Assembly: GCA_016721015.1 (NCBI GenBank)
Contig: JADKJL010000004.1
Location: 62,001 to 126,000 of the forward strand
Source: Lysobacterales bacterium
GTDB lineage: Bacteria; Pseudomonadota; Gammaproteobacteria; Xanthomonadales; Rhodanobacteraceae
Direction: 5' to 3'
DNA length: 64,000 nucleotides
In this document: positions 9,058 through 17,928 of the stretch, in pieces
Layout of the letters: every line of letters begins with the position of its first letter
Position numbering within the stretch: position 1 is the first letter of the stretch
The notes under the pieces: generated by a model
Told to the model about the DNA's origin: nothing
Databases searched by the model: none
Seen by the model: only the letters and a program-made list of their open reading frames with translations
Program-made: the position numbers and the translations under genes

Positions 9058-9141
9058 GCTCGGGCACTCCGCTTGTTGCGACGCAGTGGCGGGAGCAGAC
9101 TAAGCGCTGCGCTTGCCATTCGTCATCGAACCGAGGTCGCC

Positions 9142-9399
9142 ATGTTACGTCAAAGCCTGCACGTCGCCGCCAGTCTGCTCGCCGTGATCGCGCTTGCCGC
9201 GTGTTCGTCGCACCAGTCGGAAAACAGTACCGACAAGACCGAAGCCGCGGTTGATCAGCCAGCCACCGTTACCCCGCGCGCGCCGACCGTGTTTGATGAC
9301 CAGCTCAAGGCGCTCGACAAGGCCAAGGCCGTTGAAAAGACCTTGCAACAGGAACAAGCCGATCGCGACAAGCAGATCGACGAGCAGAGCGGCGGCTGA
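9142..9399 (+). CDS. Small lipoprotein
   Basis: 85-residue predicted lipoprotein. The signal peptide MLRQSLHVAASLLAVIA is followed by the lipobox LAAC. The mature part is short, charged and mostly helical (QLKALDKAKAVEKTLQQEQA), ending in a polar tail. It is divergent from the SDR gene and convergent with sppA. The function is unknown. Confidence 0.75.
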   Translation: MLRQSLHVAASLLAVIALAACSSHQSENSTDKTEAAVDQPATVTPRAPTVFDDQLKALDKAKAVEKTLQQEQADRDKQIDEQSGG

Positions 9400-9419
9400 T
9401 TGCCGCCGCCGGTTGTTTG

Positions 9420-11270
9420 TCAGTCCAGGCTGCAAAAACAGTGCGCGACGACGCCGAAGCGGTTGCCACCGAGTTCGTTGAGCAGGCTCAGCGTGCGTTT
9501 GATCTCGTCGTTGTCGAGCAAGCGCAACGGCAACGACGACAGGCCTGACCAACGCCCGAAGCTGGCTGCAGCTTCATTGTTGCCAAATGACACCGCGATT
9601 CGCTCCCACGTGCTGAGTTCGCGCTCGACGTAGCGCGTGTGATAGTTGCTGCCAAGATTGCCGAGCACGGCTGCGGCACTGATGGCCTCTTGCAGTCCGC
9701 CAAGCTTGTCGACGAGTCCGCGTTCCTTTGCCTGGGATCCGCTCCAGACACGGCCTTGGGCGATCTCGTCAATCTGCGCCGGGGTCTTGCCGCGTGCAGC
9801 GGCGACCTTGCCGATGAAGTCGCGATAGCCCTTCTGGATCACGCTGGTCAGGATCGTTTCGACCTTCGGGTCGAGTGGGCGGCGGATATCGAATGCCCCA
9901 GCGATCGGTGTCGTCGCCACGCCATCGGTGTGGATGCCGAGTTTTTCCAGTGTCTGTGGAATCGTCACGAACATGCCGAAGATTCCGATCGATCCAGTGA
10001 TCGTGGTCGGCTGCGCCCAGATTTCGTCGGCATCCATCGAGATCCAGTAGCCGCCACTGGCTGCGACATCGCCCATGGAAACAACCACGGGTTTGCCGGC
10101 CGCCTGGATCTGTTCGATCTCGCGACGGATGATTTCCGAAGCATAGGCATCGCCGCCCGGCGAGTCGACACGCAGGACGACCGCCTTGACCTGCTCGTCA
10201 TCTCGAACCTCACGCAACAGGCGGGCCGTGGTGGTTGCGCCGACGGCGCCCTGGGCCTGCTCACCCTGGACGATTTCGCCCTGGGCGACGACCACGGCGA
10301 CCTGCGCACGCGAATCCGGCAGGTTGGCGGCGACTTGCATGCCGAGGTAGTTCGACCAGTTGACCTGACGAAATGTCTCGCCGCTATCGTCGGGTTTGCC
10401 GAGATCGCTGATCAGCTTGCGCGCCTGCGCCCGCGTGGCGAGCTTGTCGACCAGGCCGTGATCGAGGGCGAGCTTGGCCAGGTCGCCATTGAACTTTGGA
10501 ACCAGGGTGTCGAGATGGGCCACGTCGTCGGCCAGTGCCGCCGCATCGAGCTTGCGCATTGCCGCGATTTCGTCGAGAAACTCGTTCCAGATGCCGCCCA
10601 TCCAGAACAAGTCGGCTTGCTTGGCGGCATCCGAGGCCTGGTTGAGGATGTAGGGTTCACCGGCCGATTTGTATTGGCCGACGCGGATCAGGTGCACATC
10701 GACGCCGAGCTTGTCGAGCGCATCGCGATAGTAGCTGCGGTAGCTGGCGAAACCTTCGAGCAGCACCGAGCCTTGCGGATCGAGCAGGATCTGGTCGGCA
10801 TGCGCGGCCAGATAGTACTGACCCTGTTCCATTCCCTCGGAAACGACGACGACATCCTTCTTCGTTGCGCGGAACCGGTCAAGCGCCTGGCCGAGTTCAC
10901 GCATGGTCGAGACGCCAGCGGACATGCGATCAGGGACGAGGACAATGCGCGCGATGTGCTTGTCGCTCGCGGCGGCCTCGATTACCCGCAGCAGGTCGCG
11001 CAATTGCACTTCCTTCGCGCCATCGCCAGACAGACTGGCAAGTGCTCGCTCACCGGGATCGGTGCTGTACTGCTCGACGATCGCGCCCTGTGGGTCAAGC
11101 ACAAGGGCAGTCTGTTCGCCGATGATCGGCGTCGACCGGAACATCGCCACAAACAGCACGACCAGCACGATCACGAGAATGGCGTTGAGGATCAGACGCC
11201 GGGTGAAGTTCAGGGTGTTCCAGATCCCGCGCATGAAGCGGATGAAGAACCCCGGTTGGGATGAAGGCAT
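9420..11270 (-). CDS. sppA: Signal peptide peptidase SppA, 67K type
   Basis: 616-residue membrane-anchored serine protease of family S49 (E. coli form 618), which degrades cleaved signal peptides in the inner membrane/periplasm. One transmembrane segment lies near residues 20-42 (RRLILNAILVIVLVVLFVAM). The catalytic lysine is Lys201 in VGQYKSAGEP (first S49 half). The nucleophile is Ser405 in GDVAASGGYW (second half). This matches the Lys/Ser dyad split across the tandem domains. ATG at 11270 is preceded by GGAG; an upstream ORF extension is not supported. Confidence 0.95.
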   Translation of the reverse strand: MPSSQPGFFIRFMRGIWNTLNFTRRLILNAILVIVLVVLFVAMFRSTPIIGEQTALVLDPQGAIVEQYSTDPGERALASLSGDGAKEVQLRDLLRVIEAAASDKHIARIVLVPDRMSAGVSTMRELGQALDRFRATKKDVVVVSEGMEQGQYYLAAHADQILLDPQGSVLLEGFASYRSYYRDALDKLGVDVHLIRVGQYKSAGEPYILNQASDAAKQADLFWMGGIWNEFLDEIAAMRKLDAAALADDVAHLDTLVPKFNGDLAKLALDHGLVDKLATRAQARKLISDLGKPDDSGETFRQVNWSNYLGMQVAANLPDSRAQVAVVVAQGEIVQGEQAQGAVGATTTARLLREVRDDEQVKAVVLRVDSPGGDAYASEIIRREIEQIQAAGKPVVVSMGDVAASGGYWISMDADEIWAQPTTITGSIGIFGMFVTIPQTLEKLGIHTDGVATTPIAGAFDIRRPLDPKVETILTSVIQKGYRDFIGKVAAARGKTPAQIDEIAQGRVWSGSQAKERGLVDKLGGLQEAISAAAVLGNLGSNYHTRYVERELSTWERIAVSFGNNEAAASFGRWSGLSSLPLRLLDNDEIKRTLSLLNELGGNRFGVVAHCFCSLD

Positions 11271-11370
11271 CATTGACTCCGGATCCGCAATGCGGAGCGA
11301 TCTCCGCCACAAGGGAAGGGGCAGGGTAGCCGAACCCGGGTTCGACGGCATGCCCCAATCGACATGCATT

Positions 11371-12738
11371 TCATCCTGCAGTCGGCAGCTTCAGTGCAAT
11401 CGACCAGAAGCGCGAGGTCAGCAGGATCGCCGCCACGCTGAGACCGGCGATCAGGCCCATCCACATGCCGGCGGCGCCGAGACCGTTGTGGAAGGCCAGC
11501 CAAAGCCCGACCGGCATGCCAACGCCCCAATACGCGAAAGCCGAGATCAGCATCGGCAGGCGGGTGTCCTTGAGCCCGCGCAGGGCACCGTTCGATGCGG
11601 CCTGAACGCCATCGGAGAGCTGGAAGATCGCGGCCAGGCCGAGCAGTTGCGCCGCCAGCGTGATCACCGCGACATCGCTGGTGTACATCGCGGCGATGCG
11701 TTCGGGCACGCTGAACAGCAATGCCGCGGAAAGTATCTGCATGCACAGCGTCAGCATCATGCCGACCGCCGCCGCCTGGCGGACGCCATGGCCATCGTTG
11801 CGCCCGCGCGCGTAGCCGACGCGGACGGTCGTCGCCATGGCGATGCCGAGCGGCACCATGAACACGACCGAGGCAATGTTGATTGCGATCTGGTGGCTGG
11901 CAATCGTGTCGGTGCCGAGCTTGCCGATGGTCAGCGCGACGGCGACGAACAGCCCGGCTTCCATGAGCAGGGTCACCGCGATCGGTCCGCCGATGTTGAG
12001 CAATTCGATGAGGGTGCGCGGATCCGGCCGATCAAAACGCGCGAGCAGATGCAGATCGCGATAGCGCGAGCGACGGGCGACGTACAGCGCAAACGCACCA
12101 CATTGCAGCCACAGCACGATTGCCGTCGCGATGCCGCATCCGAACGCGCCTAGCCTTGGAATCCCCAACGCCCCGTACATCAGCACATAGCCGATCGGGC
12201 CCAGCAGCACGAGGCCGAGCAGACTGAAATACATGGTCGGGCGGGTCATGCCCATGCCCTCGCTCAAACCGCGCAACGCGAAGAATATCGACAGCGCCGG
12301 CGCGCCCCAGGCGATCGCGCGCATGAACGCGCTGGCATCGGCGACCAGGCTCGCATCGACGCCAATCAGGCCAAACAGCAGCGGCCCGAGGAAAGCCGCA
12401 GCGAGGCCGAGACCAACGCCGAGCGGCAGGGCCAGCCACAGCGCCTGCCGGAACAGCGCGCCGACCTCGTGTTCACGACCCGCTCCGCGCAATTGGGCCA
12501 CCGAGGGTTGCAGCGCCATCATGACGCCGATGATGGTAATGATCGCGAGCACCCAGACATTGCTGCCGAGGGCAACCGCGCCCAGTGTGTGGGCATCGAG
12601 GTGACCAGCCAGCACGGTATCGATCAAGTTCATGCCGATCGCCGAAAGCTGGCCGAGCACCAGTGGAGCGGCGAGACGGGTCGTGGCATCGAATTCGTTG
12701 GCCAACCGTGGCCGGTCGGTGGATAGAATGGCGGTCAT
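11371..12738 (-). CDS. norM: MATE-family multidrug/cation antiporter (NorM-like)
   Basis: 455-residue polytopic inner-membrane protein, about 12 transmembrane helices, of the multidrug and toxic compound extrusion family. The first-half signature APLVLGQLSAIGMNLIDTVLAGHLD and the equivalent second-half repeat (GGPIAVTLLMEAGLFVAVALT) are visible. Such proteins export cationic drugs in exchange for Na+ or H+. ATG at 12738 follows AGGAAG; a longer ORF upstream is not supported. It lies about 100 bases upstream of sppA on the same strand, possibly co-transcribed. Confidence 0.92.
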   Translation of the reverse strand: MTAILSTDRPRLANEFDATTRLAAPLVLGQLSAIGMNLIDTVLAGHLDAHTLGAVALGSNVWVLAIITIIGVMMALQPSVAQLRGAGREHEVGALFRQALWLALPLGVGLGLAAAFLGPLLFGLIGVDASLVADASAFMRAIAWGAPALSIFFALRGLSEGMGMTRPTMYFSLLGLVLLGPIGYVLMYGALGIPRLGAFGCGIATAIVLWLQCGAFALYVARRSRYRDLHLLARFDRPDPRTLIELLNIGGPIAVTLLMEAGLFVAVALTIGKLGTDTIASHQIAINIASVVFMVPLGIAMATTVRVGYARGRNDGHGVRQAAAVGMMLTLCMQILSAALLFSVPERIAAMYTSDVAVITLAAQLLGLAAIFQLSDGVQAASNGALRGLKDTRLPMLISAFAYWGVGMPVGLWLAFHNGLGAAGMWMGLIAGLSVAAILLTSRFWSIALKLPTAG

Positions 12739-13010
12739 CGGCGGTGCTTCCTGCGACCGCCGAGTATAGCGGCGTGTCGACGACCTGCCACGCGGAAGGT
12801 TTTCATCGACGGCTCGCGCGCCGCGATGAGTCGGAGGGAGAAGGGTGCGATCTTGTTGGCAGAATCGGATGGGTTTCCCGGTGGACACCCGCTTGAATTC
12901 GAGTTGGGCGATGCCTTGGAGGATGCCGTCATGATTCTGAATCCTTCGCCCATGCCCGGACCGGGTGCCATTTGCAACTCGTTGCGCGAACATGGAATGC
13001 CCACGTCACG

Positions 13011-14243
13011 ATGAACAGCGATTTCGAACTGCCCCCGCCGCCGCCGGCCTTGCCCGTGCAAACTCAAGCGGACGCGGAATTCACCGAGCCGCTCGGCGAT
13101 GCGCCGCCGCGCACGTGTCCGAACTGCGGCGCACCCGCGCATGGGCCGTATTGCTATGCCTGCGGCCAGTCCGAAAAGGGCATGATCCGGCACCTGTCCG
13201 AAGTCATGTCGGACATGGCGGATATCGTCTTCAACGTCGATTCGCGGATTTTCCGTTCGCTGTGGGATCTGTACGTGCGACCGGGCTTCCTGACCACCGA
13301 GTACCTGGCTGGGCGCCGCGCACGCTATGTCACGCCGTTCCGCATGTTCTTCTTTCTGTCGGTCATTGCGTTTTTCGCCATCCAGGTTTCATTGCCGGAT
13401 ATCGACCCGAAGTCCCTCATCAACACCGATACCAACGACATCAGCAGCGCGCAGACGGCCGCTGAGGTCAATCAGCAGATGGCTGCAGCGATCGGGGCAT
13501 TGAATGTGAGCAAGGGCCTGCCCGGCGTCAATCAAAGGGCGCGGGCCGGGATCGAGCGCTCAATCGAGGAGATCCGCCACCGCGGCGAGGCTCGCCTCAA
13601 ACAGATTGAGCAGGCGGCCAAACCGACAGTCGCCGCCGACGGATCAAGTGCCGTTCCTGCCGTGCCCCTCGAGACAACGGACAATCTGCTCGAAATCGAT
13701 GGCACGCCCTGGGACTTCCGCACGAATCCATTCACCGTCAGCTGGCTGTCGGACGGGCTCAATACACGCTTGAACAACACCCTCGTGCACATGCAGTCGA
13801 ATGCGCAGAATTTTCGCAAGGATCCACAGCGACTGCTGACCGGCTGGATAGCGGTGCTGCCGCAGACCCTGTTTGTCGTCATGCCCTTGTTTGCGATCCT
13901 GCTCAAGTTGTTTTACTTGTTCAAGCGCCGGCTTTACATGGAACACCTGCTGGTGGCCCTGCACAGCCATGCGTTCATTTTTCTTTCGGTCCTGGTCATC
14001 TTGTTGCTCGGATGGCTTTCCAGTCTGGTCGGCGAGTGGGCGTGGCTGGTGTTGGCGCTCGACTGGCTGCGCGCGGCGGCATGGGTCTGGTTGTTCGCCT
14101 ATCTGTGGTTGATGCAGAAAAGGGTTTACCGCCAGGGTTTCTGGATGACCAGCATCAAATACTGCGTAATCGGATATTGCTACTCGATCTTCCTGGTCTG
14201 TGCGCTGGCCATCGCCGCCCTGATCAGCCTTGCCCTGACCTGA
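13011..14243 (+). CDS. DUF3667 membrane protein with N-terminal zinc ribbon
   Basis: 410-residue membrane protein. Residues 36-51 form a zinc-ribbon motif (CPNCG then CYACG, Cys36/39/48/51). The family signature follows: DLYVRPGFLTTEYLAGRRA then YVTPFRMFFFLSV. About five transmembrane segments occur, one near 110-130 and four in the C-terminal third. A central Ala/Gln-rich soluble loop (about 140-255) probably lies in the periplasm. ATG at 13011 is chosen over an upstream start that lacks a ribosome site. The family is widespread in xanthomonads and Bacteroidetes, with no established function. Confidence 0.85.
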   Translation: MNSDFELPPPPPALPVQTQADAEFTEPLGDAPPRTCPNCGAPAHGPYCYACGQSEKGMIRHLSEVMSDMADIVFNVDSRIFRSLWDLYVRPGFLTTEYLAGRRARYVTPFRMFFFLSVIAFFAIQVSLPDIDPKSLINTDTNDISSAQTAAEVNQQMAAAIGALNVSKGLPGVNQRARAGIERSIEEIRHRGEARLKQIEQAAKPTVAADGSSAVPAVPLETTDNLLEIDGTPWDFRTNPFTVSWLSDGLNTRLNNTLVHMQSNAQNFRKDPQRLLTGWIAVLPQTLFVVMPLFAILLKLFYLFKRRLYMEHLLVALHSHAFIFLSVLVILLLGWLSSLVGEWAWLVLALDWLRAAAWVWLFAYLWLMQKRVYRQGFWMTSIKYCVIGYCYSIFLVCALAIAALISLALT

Positions 14244-14636
14244 GCCCGCGACGTAACTGTGCGGAATGCCTGACCGCGGCGGGTCGCGCATGTTTTTGCG
14301 TCTGTCAAGACGGTTTTGCACAGATGTCACCGCCGTCTCCGCAAAGGTGAAGCACTCCCGCCTGGCTCAAAAGCGCCCGCTGTCGCCAATCTTAAGTAAT
14401 TGATTTATAGACGGAAAATTAGCTGGTCAAATTTTCGCCAGGGTGAGCGGCGGCGCGTCGCATGGCCCTCGCGGACGGTTCCCATCGGCCTCGTCCACAG
14501 ACTTATCCACAGCGCCTGTGGATAAGCAAAAATCCCTCGACGGGCCAGCTACTTGAGACGCTATTCTCCGTTTGCACTGAGGAAAGTACGCCAAGTGGAT
14601 GAGCGGCCTTTCCGCGCTCAGGGTTACACTCGCAAG
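14244..14636. other. Intergenic stretch upstream of priA with AT-rich patch and DnaA boxes
   Basis: 393 bases without a gene. An unusually AT-rich patch at about 14388-14440 sits in otherwise GC-rich DNA. It is followed by the DnaA-box palindrome at 14502-14526. No clear terminator or -35/-10 pair was recognised. Confidence 0.6.
14502..14526. promoter_or_regulatory. Two perfect DnaA boxes in palindromic arrangement
   Basis: CTTATCCACAG (14502-14512) and CTGTGGATAAG (14516-14526) are exact reverse complements separated by three bases. Each contains the consensus DnaA box TTATCCACA. They lie about 110 bases before priA. A regulatory or DnaA-titration role is inferred; the sites themselves are plain in the sequence. 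Confidence 0.75.
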
Positions 14637-16820
14637 ATGCCGCGCATCGTCCGTGTGGCGGTCCCGGTGCCGCTGCTCCGCCTGTTTGATTACGCACTCG
14701 ATCCCGGGCTGGCCGCGCCGGCAGTCGGCGCGCGGGTGCGAGTGCCGTTCGCGCGACGCATGCTGGTGGGCGTCGTGGTCGACGTCGACGACCATAGCGA
14801 TCTGCCGACCGATCAGTTGAAGCCGGTGGCCGAGGTTCTTGACGTCGAACCGATGTTGAGTGCCGAGTTGATCGCGAGCCTTGGCTGGGCCGCGCGCTAC
14901 TACCAGCACGCCATCGGCGAAGTGTTCGATGCCGCTTTGCCAACCCTGCTGCGCAGTGGCCGCAATCTTCCCCAACCGGGTATTGCGGCAATCGCGCTCA
15001 GTGCAGAGGGTGAGATCGCACTGGGCAAAGCGCCGCGCCGAAGCAGCCGAACCAGCGCGCTGCTGGATCTGCTTGGCCGTGGTCCGCTGGCAACGGCTGA
15101 TCTTGATCAGCGACTACCCGGCTGGCGCAGTTCCTTCCGCGGTTTGCGCTCGCGGGGATGGGTCTCGGAATGCCGCGTGCCGAGCCTGCCGTTGCGCGAT
15201 ACGCCAACGCCGCCACCACCGCTGAACGCCGAGCAGCAAGCGGCGGTCGATGCGATTCGGGACAGGGCCGGCGGCTTTGCGCCGTTCCTGTTGGATGGGG
15301 TCACTGGCAGTGGCAAGACCGAGGTCTATCTGGCGGCGATCGCAGAAACCCTGCGGCGCGGTCGCCAGGCGCTGGTGCTGGTGCCGGAGATCGCCTTGAC
15401 CCCGCAGACCACGCGACGCTTCCGCGAGCGCCTCGGCTTCGATATCGCGATCCTGCACTCGGGCCTGAGTGAGGGTGAGCGTGCCTCCGCCTGGTTGGCC
15501 GCCGCCCGCGGCGAGGCGCGTGTGGTGCTGGGGACGCGTTCGGCGATCTTCGTGCCGTTGCCAAACGCGGGCTTGATCGTCATCGACGAGGAACATGACG
15601 CCTCCTACAAACAGCAGGACGGATTCCGCTACCACGCCCGTGATCTCGCCGTGATTCGCGCCCGTGCGCTCGGCGTGCCGTTGATCCTCGGTTCGGCGAC
15701 GCCGTCACTGGAAAGTCTGGCAAATGTGCAGGCGAACCGATACGGCTTGCTGCGCCTCGCCCATCGGGCCGGTGTGGCGCAACCGCCATCCCTTCAGATC
15801 ATGGATCTGCGCCGCAAGCGCCTTGATCAGGGTCTTGCGATCTCGACCCTGAATGCGATCGAAGCCTGTGTCGGTCGCGGTGAACAGGTGCTCGTTTTCC
15901 GCAATCGACGCGGCTATGCGCCGGTTCTGTTCTGTCATGCCTGCGGCTGGAGCGCGCAATGTGCGCGATGCGATCGGCCACTGACCCTGCATCGCGGCGC
16001 AGCGCGCTTGCGTTGCCATCATTGCGCCGCCGAGACTCGCGTGCCCACCGCTTGCCCGGAGTGCGCGAGCACGGCGCTGGCGCCGCAGGGCCAGGGAACC
16101 GAACGCCTTGAGGAGGTTCTCCAGCAGCGCTTTCCGCAGGTGCCTGTGCTGCGTGTCGATCGCGACAGCACGCGCAGCCGTTCCGGTCGCGATGCCATCT
16201 TCGATCGACTCGATGTGGTCGGCCCGCGCATCCTGGTCGGTACGCAGATGCTGGCCAAGGGGCATGATCTGCCGAACCTGACCCTGGTCGTCGTCACCGG
16301 TGTCGACCAGGGCTTGCACAGTATCGATTTCCGCGCGGCTGAACGCCTCGGCCAGTTGATCGTGCAAGTCGCCGGTCGCGCAGGGCGCGCCGAACGCGCC
16401 GGTGCCGTGATCCTGCAAACCCATCATCCTGAACACCCGTTGCTGCGCGCCTTGATCGGAGGCGGTTATCCGGCCCTTGTCTCTGGCCTGCTTGGCGAAC
16501 GCCGCGCCGCAAGACTGCCGCCATTCGCAAGCTTCTCGCTATTGCGGGCGGAGGCGCGCACCAATGAGGATGTCTGCACGTTCCTGCAGACCGCGGTCGA
16601 TTCCGCGCGCACGGCCCAGCCAGGCATCCTGGTTCACGGGCCGCTGCCGGCACCGATGCCGCGCCGGGCCGGATATCAGCGTGGACAGGTTCTCATCGAG
16701 TCATCCGAACGCGCCACGATGCAGGCGTTTCTGCCGGACTGGCTGGCCGGATTGCGTTTGCTCAAGCAAGCCCGGCGCGTGCGCTGGTCAATCGATGTCG
16801 ATCCGGTCGAGATGGGCTGA
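14637..16820 (+). CDS. priA: Primosomal protein N', replication restart helicase
   Basis: 727-residue 3'-5' helicase that reloads the replisome at stalled forks. The N-terminal 3'-DNA-binding domain begins VRVAVPVPLLRLFDYAL. Walker A is GVTGSGKT at residues 221-228 and the DEEH box is at 317-320. A Cys-rich zinc-binding module lies at about 435-485 (CHACGWSAQCARC, CHHC, CPEC). Helicase motifs GTQMLAKGHD and QVAGRAGRAER follow. ATG at 14637 aligns with the usual PriA N-terminus; an in-frame start 28 codons upstream is not favoured. The gene ends convergent to rpoH across a shared terminator. Confidence 0.96.
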   Translation: MPRIVRVAVPVPLLRLFDYALDPGLAAPAVGARVRVPFARRMLVGVVVDVDDHSDLPTDQLKPVAEVLDVEPMLSAELIASLGWAARYYQHAIGEVFDAALPTLLRSGRNLPQPGIAAIALSAEGEIALGKAPRRSSRTSALLDLLGRGPLATADLDQRLPGWRSSFRGLRSRGWVSECRVPSLPLRDTPTPPPPLNAEQQAAVDAIRDRAGGFAPFLLDGVTGSGKTEVYLAAIAETLRRGRQALVLVPEIALTPQTTRRFRERLGFDIAILHSGLSEGERASAWLAAARGEARVVLGTRSAIFVPLPNAGLIVIDEEHDASYKQQDGFRYHARDLAVIRARALGVPLILGSATPSLESLANVQANRYGLLRLAHRAGVAQPPSLQIMDLRRKRLDQGLAISTLNAIEACVGRGEQVLVFRNRRGYAPVLFCHACGWSAQCARCDRPLTLHRGAARLRCHHCAAETRVPTACPECASTALAPQGQGTERLEEVLQQRFPQVPVLRVDRDSTRSRSGRDAIFDRLDVVGPRILVGTQMLAKGHDLPNLTLVVVTGVDQGLHSIDFRAAERLGQLIVQVAGRAGRAERAGAVILQTHHPEHPLLRALIGGGYPALVSGLLGERRAARLPPFASFSLLRAEARTNEDVCTFLQTAVDSARTAQPGILVHGPLPAPMPRRAGYQRGQVLIESSERATMQAFLPDWLAGLRLLKQARRVRWSIDVDPVEMG

Positions 16821-16836
16821 GCGCAGTCGATCGGCG

Positions 16837-16865
16837 AAAAAAAGCCCCGCGAGCGGGGCTTTTTC
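16837..16865. terminator. Bidirectional terminator between priA and rpoH
   Basis: A-rich flank, GC stem (AAAAGCCCCGC / GCGGGGCTTTT), then T-rich flank, with a tiny loop. It works on both strands between the convergent genes priA (+) and rpoH (-). Confidence 0.9.
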
Positions 16866-16888
16866 AGCACTGGATATCGCGGCATCGA

Positions 16889-17752
16889 TCAAGCGGCGAA
16901 CAGGGCGCGCATCTTCTTCATCGCGTTGGCTTCGACCTGACGGATGCGTTCGGCTGATACGCCATATTCATCGGCCAGTTCCTGCAAGGTGGCCTTTTCG
17001 CCATCGACCAGCCAGCGCCGCTGAATGATGTCGCGCGAACGTTCGTCGAGCTTGGCCAAGCCGCTGTGCAGGGTATCCAGCGAAGATTCTTCCTCGGATT
17101 CGTTTTCGACCGTGATGTACGGATCGGCGTTCTGGTGATCTTCAAGAAACATCACCGGCGATGGCCGAGCGTCTTCGTCGTCATCAGTCGGGGTATCGAA
17201 AGCGATGTCGCGACCGCTCAGACGCGACTCCATTTCGAGCACGGTGGCGGCAGGAACGCCAAGCTCGCGCGCAACCGTGTTGACCTCTTCATGGTTCATC
17301 CAGCCAAGACGCTTCTTCGACTTGCGCAGATTGAAGAACAGTTTGCGCTGGGCCTTGGTCGTGGCGACCTTGACGATGCGCCAGTTGCGCAGGATGAACT
17401 CGTGCATCTCGGCGCGAATCCAGTGCACGGCAAACGAAACCAGACGCACACCCTGATCCGGATCGAAGCGCTTGACCGCCTTCATCAGACCGATGTTGCC
17501 TTCCTGGATCAGGTCGGCAATCTGCAGACCGTAGCCCGAATAGCCACGTGCGACATGCACCACAAAGCGCAGATGCGACATGACCATCTTGCGGGCGGAT
17601 TCGATGTTCTCGTTTCCGAGATAATCGCGGGCCAGCGCCTGCTCGTCTTCCGGGCTCAGCATCGGCACGCGGTGAACGGCGGAGATGTAGGCGTCCAGAC
17701 TGCCAAGCGGGCTCGGAATCGGGAAGTTGGCGGTAACAATGGCGTTGGTCAT
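16889..17752 (-). CDS. rpoH: Heat-shock sigma factor RpoH (sigma-32)
   Basis: 287-residue alternative sigma-70-family factor directing transcription of chaperone and protease genes. Region 2 contains DLIQEGNIGLMKAVKRFDP and VHWIRAEMHEFILRNWR. The RpoH box QRKLFFNLRKSKKRL is diagnostic. Region 4 has the HTH ATLQELADEYGVSAERIRQVE. The start is ambiguous: ATG at 17752 has GAGG eight bases upstream, while ATG at 17770 would add six residues. A perfect CIRCE operator lies 28 bases before the chosen start, so HrcA control is likely. ftsEX lies upstream on the same strand, as in E. coli ftsYEX-rpoH, but with a regulator gene and ung in between. Confidence 0.96.
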   Translation of the reverse strand: MTNAIVTANFPIPSPLGSLDAYISAVHRVPMLSPEDEQALARDYLGNENIESARKMVMSHLRFVVHVARGYSGYGLQIADLIQEGNIGLMKAVKRFDPDQGVRLVSFAVHWIRAEMHEFILRNWRIVKVATTKAQRKLFFNLRKSKKRLGWMNHEEVNTVARELGVPAATVLEMESRLSGRDIAFDTPTDDDEDARPSPVMFLEDHQNADPYITVENESEEESSLDTLHSGLAKLDERSRDIIQRRWLVDGEKATLQELADEYGVSAERIRQVEANAMKKMRALFAA

Positions 17753-17779
17753 GCACATGTCCTCATTCATGCGGCAATT

Positions 17780-17806
17780 TTAGCACTCCGGTATTGAGAG
17801 TGCTAA
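17780..17806 (-). promoter_or_regulatory. CIRCE operator (HrcA site) in the rpoH leader
   Basis: TTAGCACTC, nine bases, GAGTGCTAA: an exact match to the consensus CIRCE inverted repeat bound by the HrcA repressor. It lies between the expected rpoH promoter and its ribosome site. hrcA itself is not in the window. Confidence 0.9.
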
Positions 17807-17928
17807 GCGCTGCGGGAGTTCCCCCGGCACGTCGCGGTGGCTGTAGATAACTGAACTGATCGGTATAGTAGCCTCAAATCCGTTAACGCGGGGTAAGCAG
17901 TCCGCCAAGCAGGCGTGAACAATCCCGC

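Noticed and set aside
9639..11264. 541-codon open frame on the + strand
   Set aside because: Antisense to sppA, whose Lys/Ser dyad is intact; shadow frame.
14388..14526. Chromosomal origin oriC
   Set aside because: Only two DnaA boxes, and no dnaA, dnaN, rpmH or gidA nearby; kept only as a regulatory or titration site.
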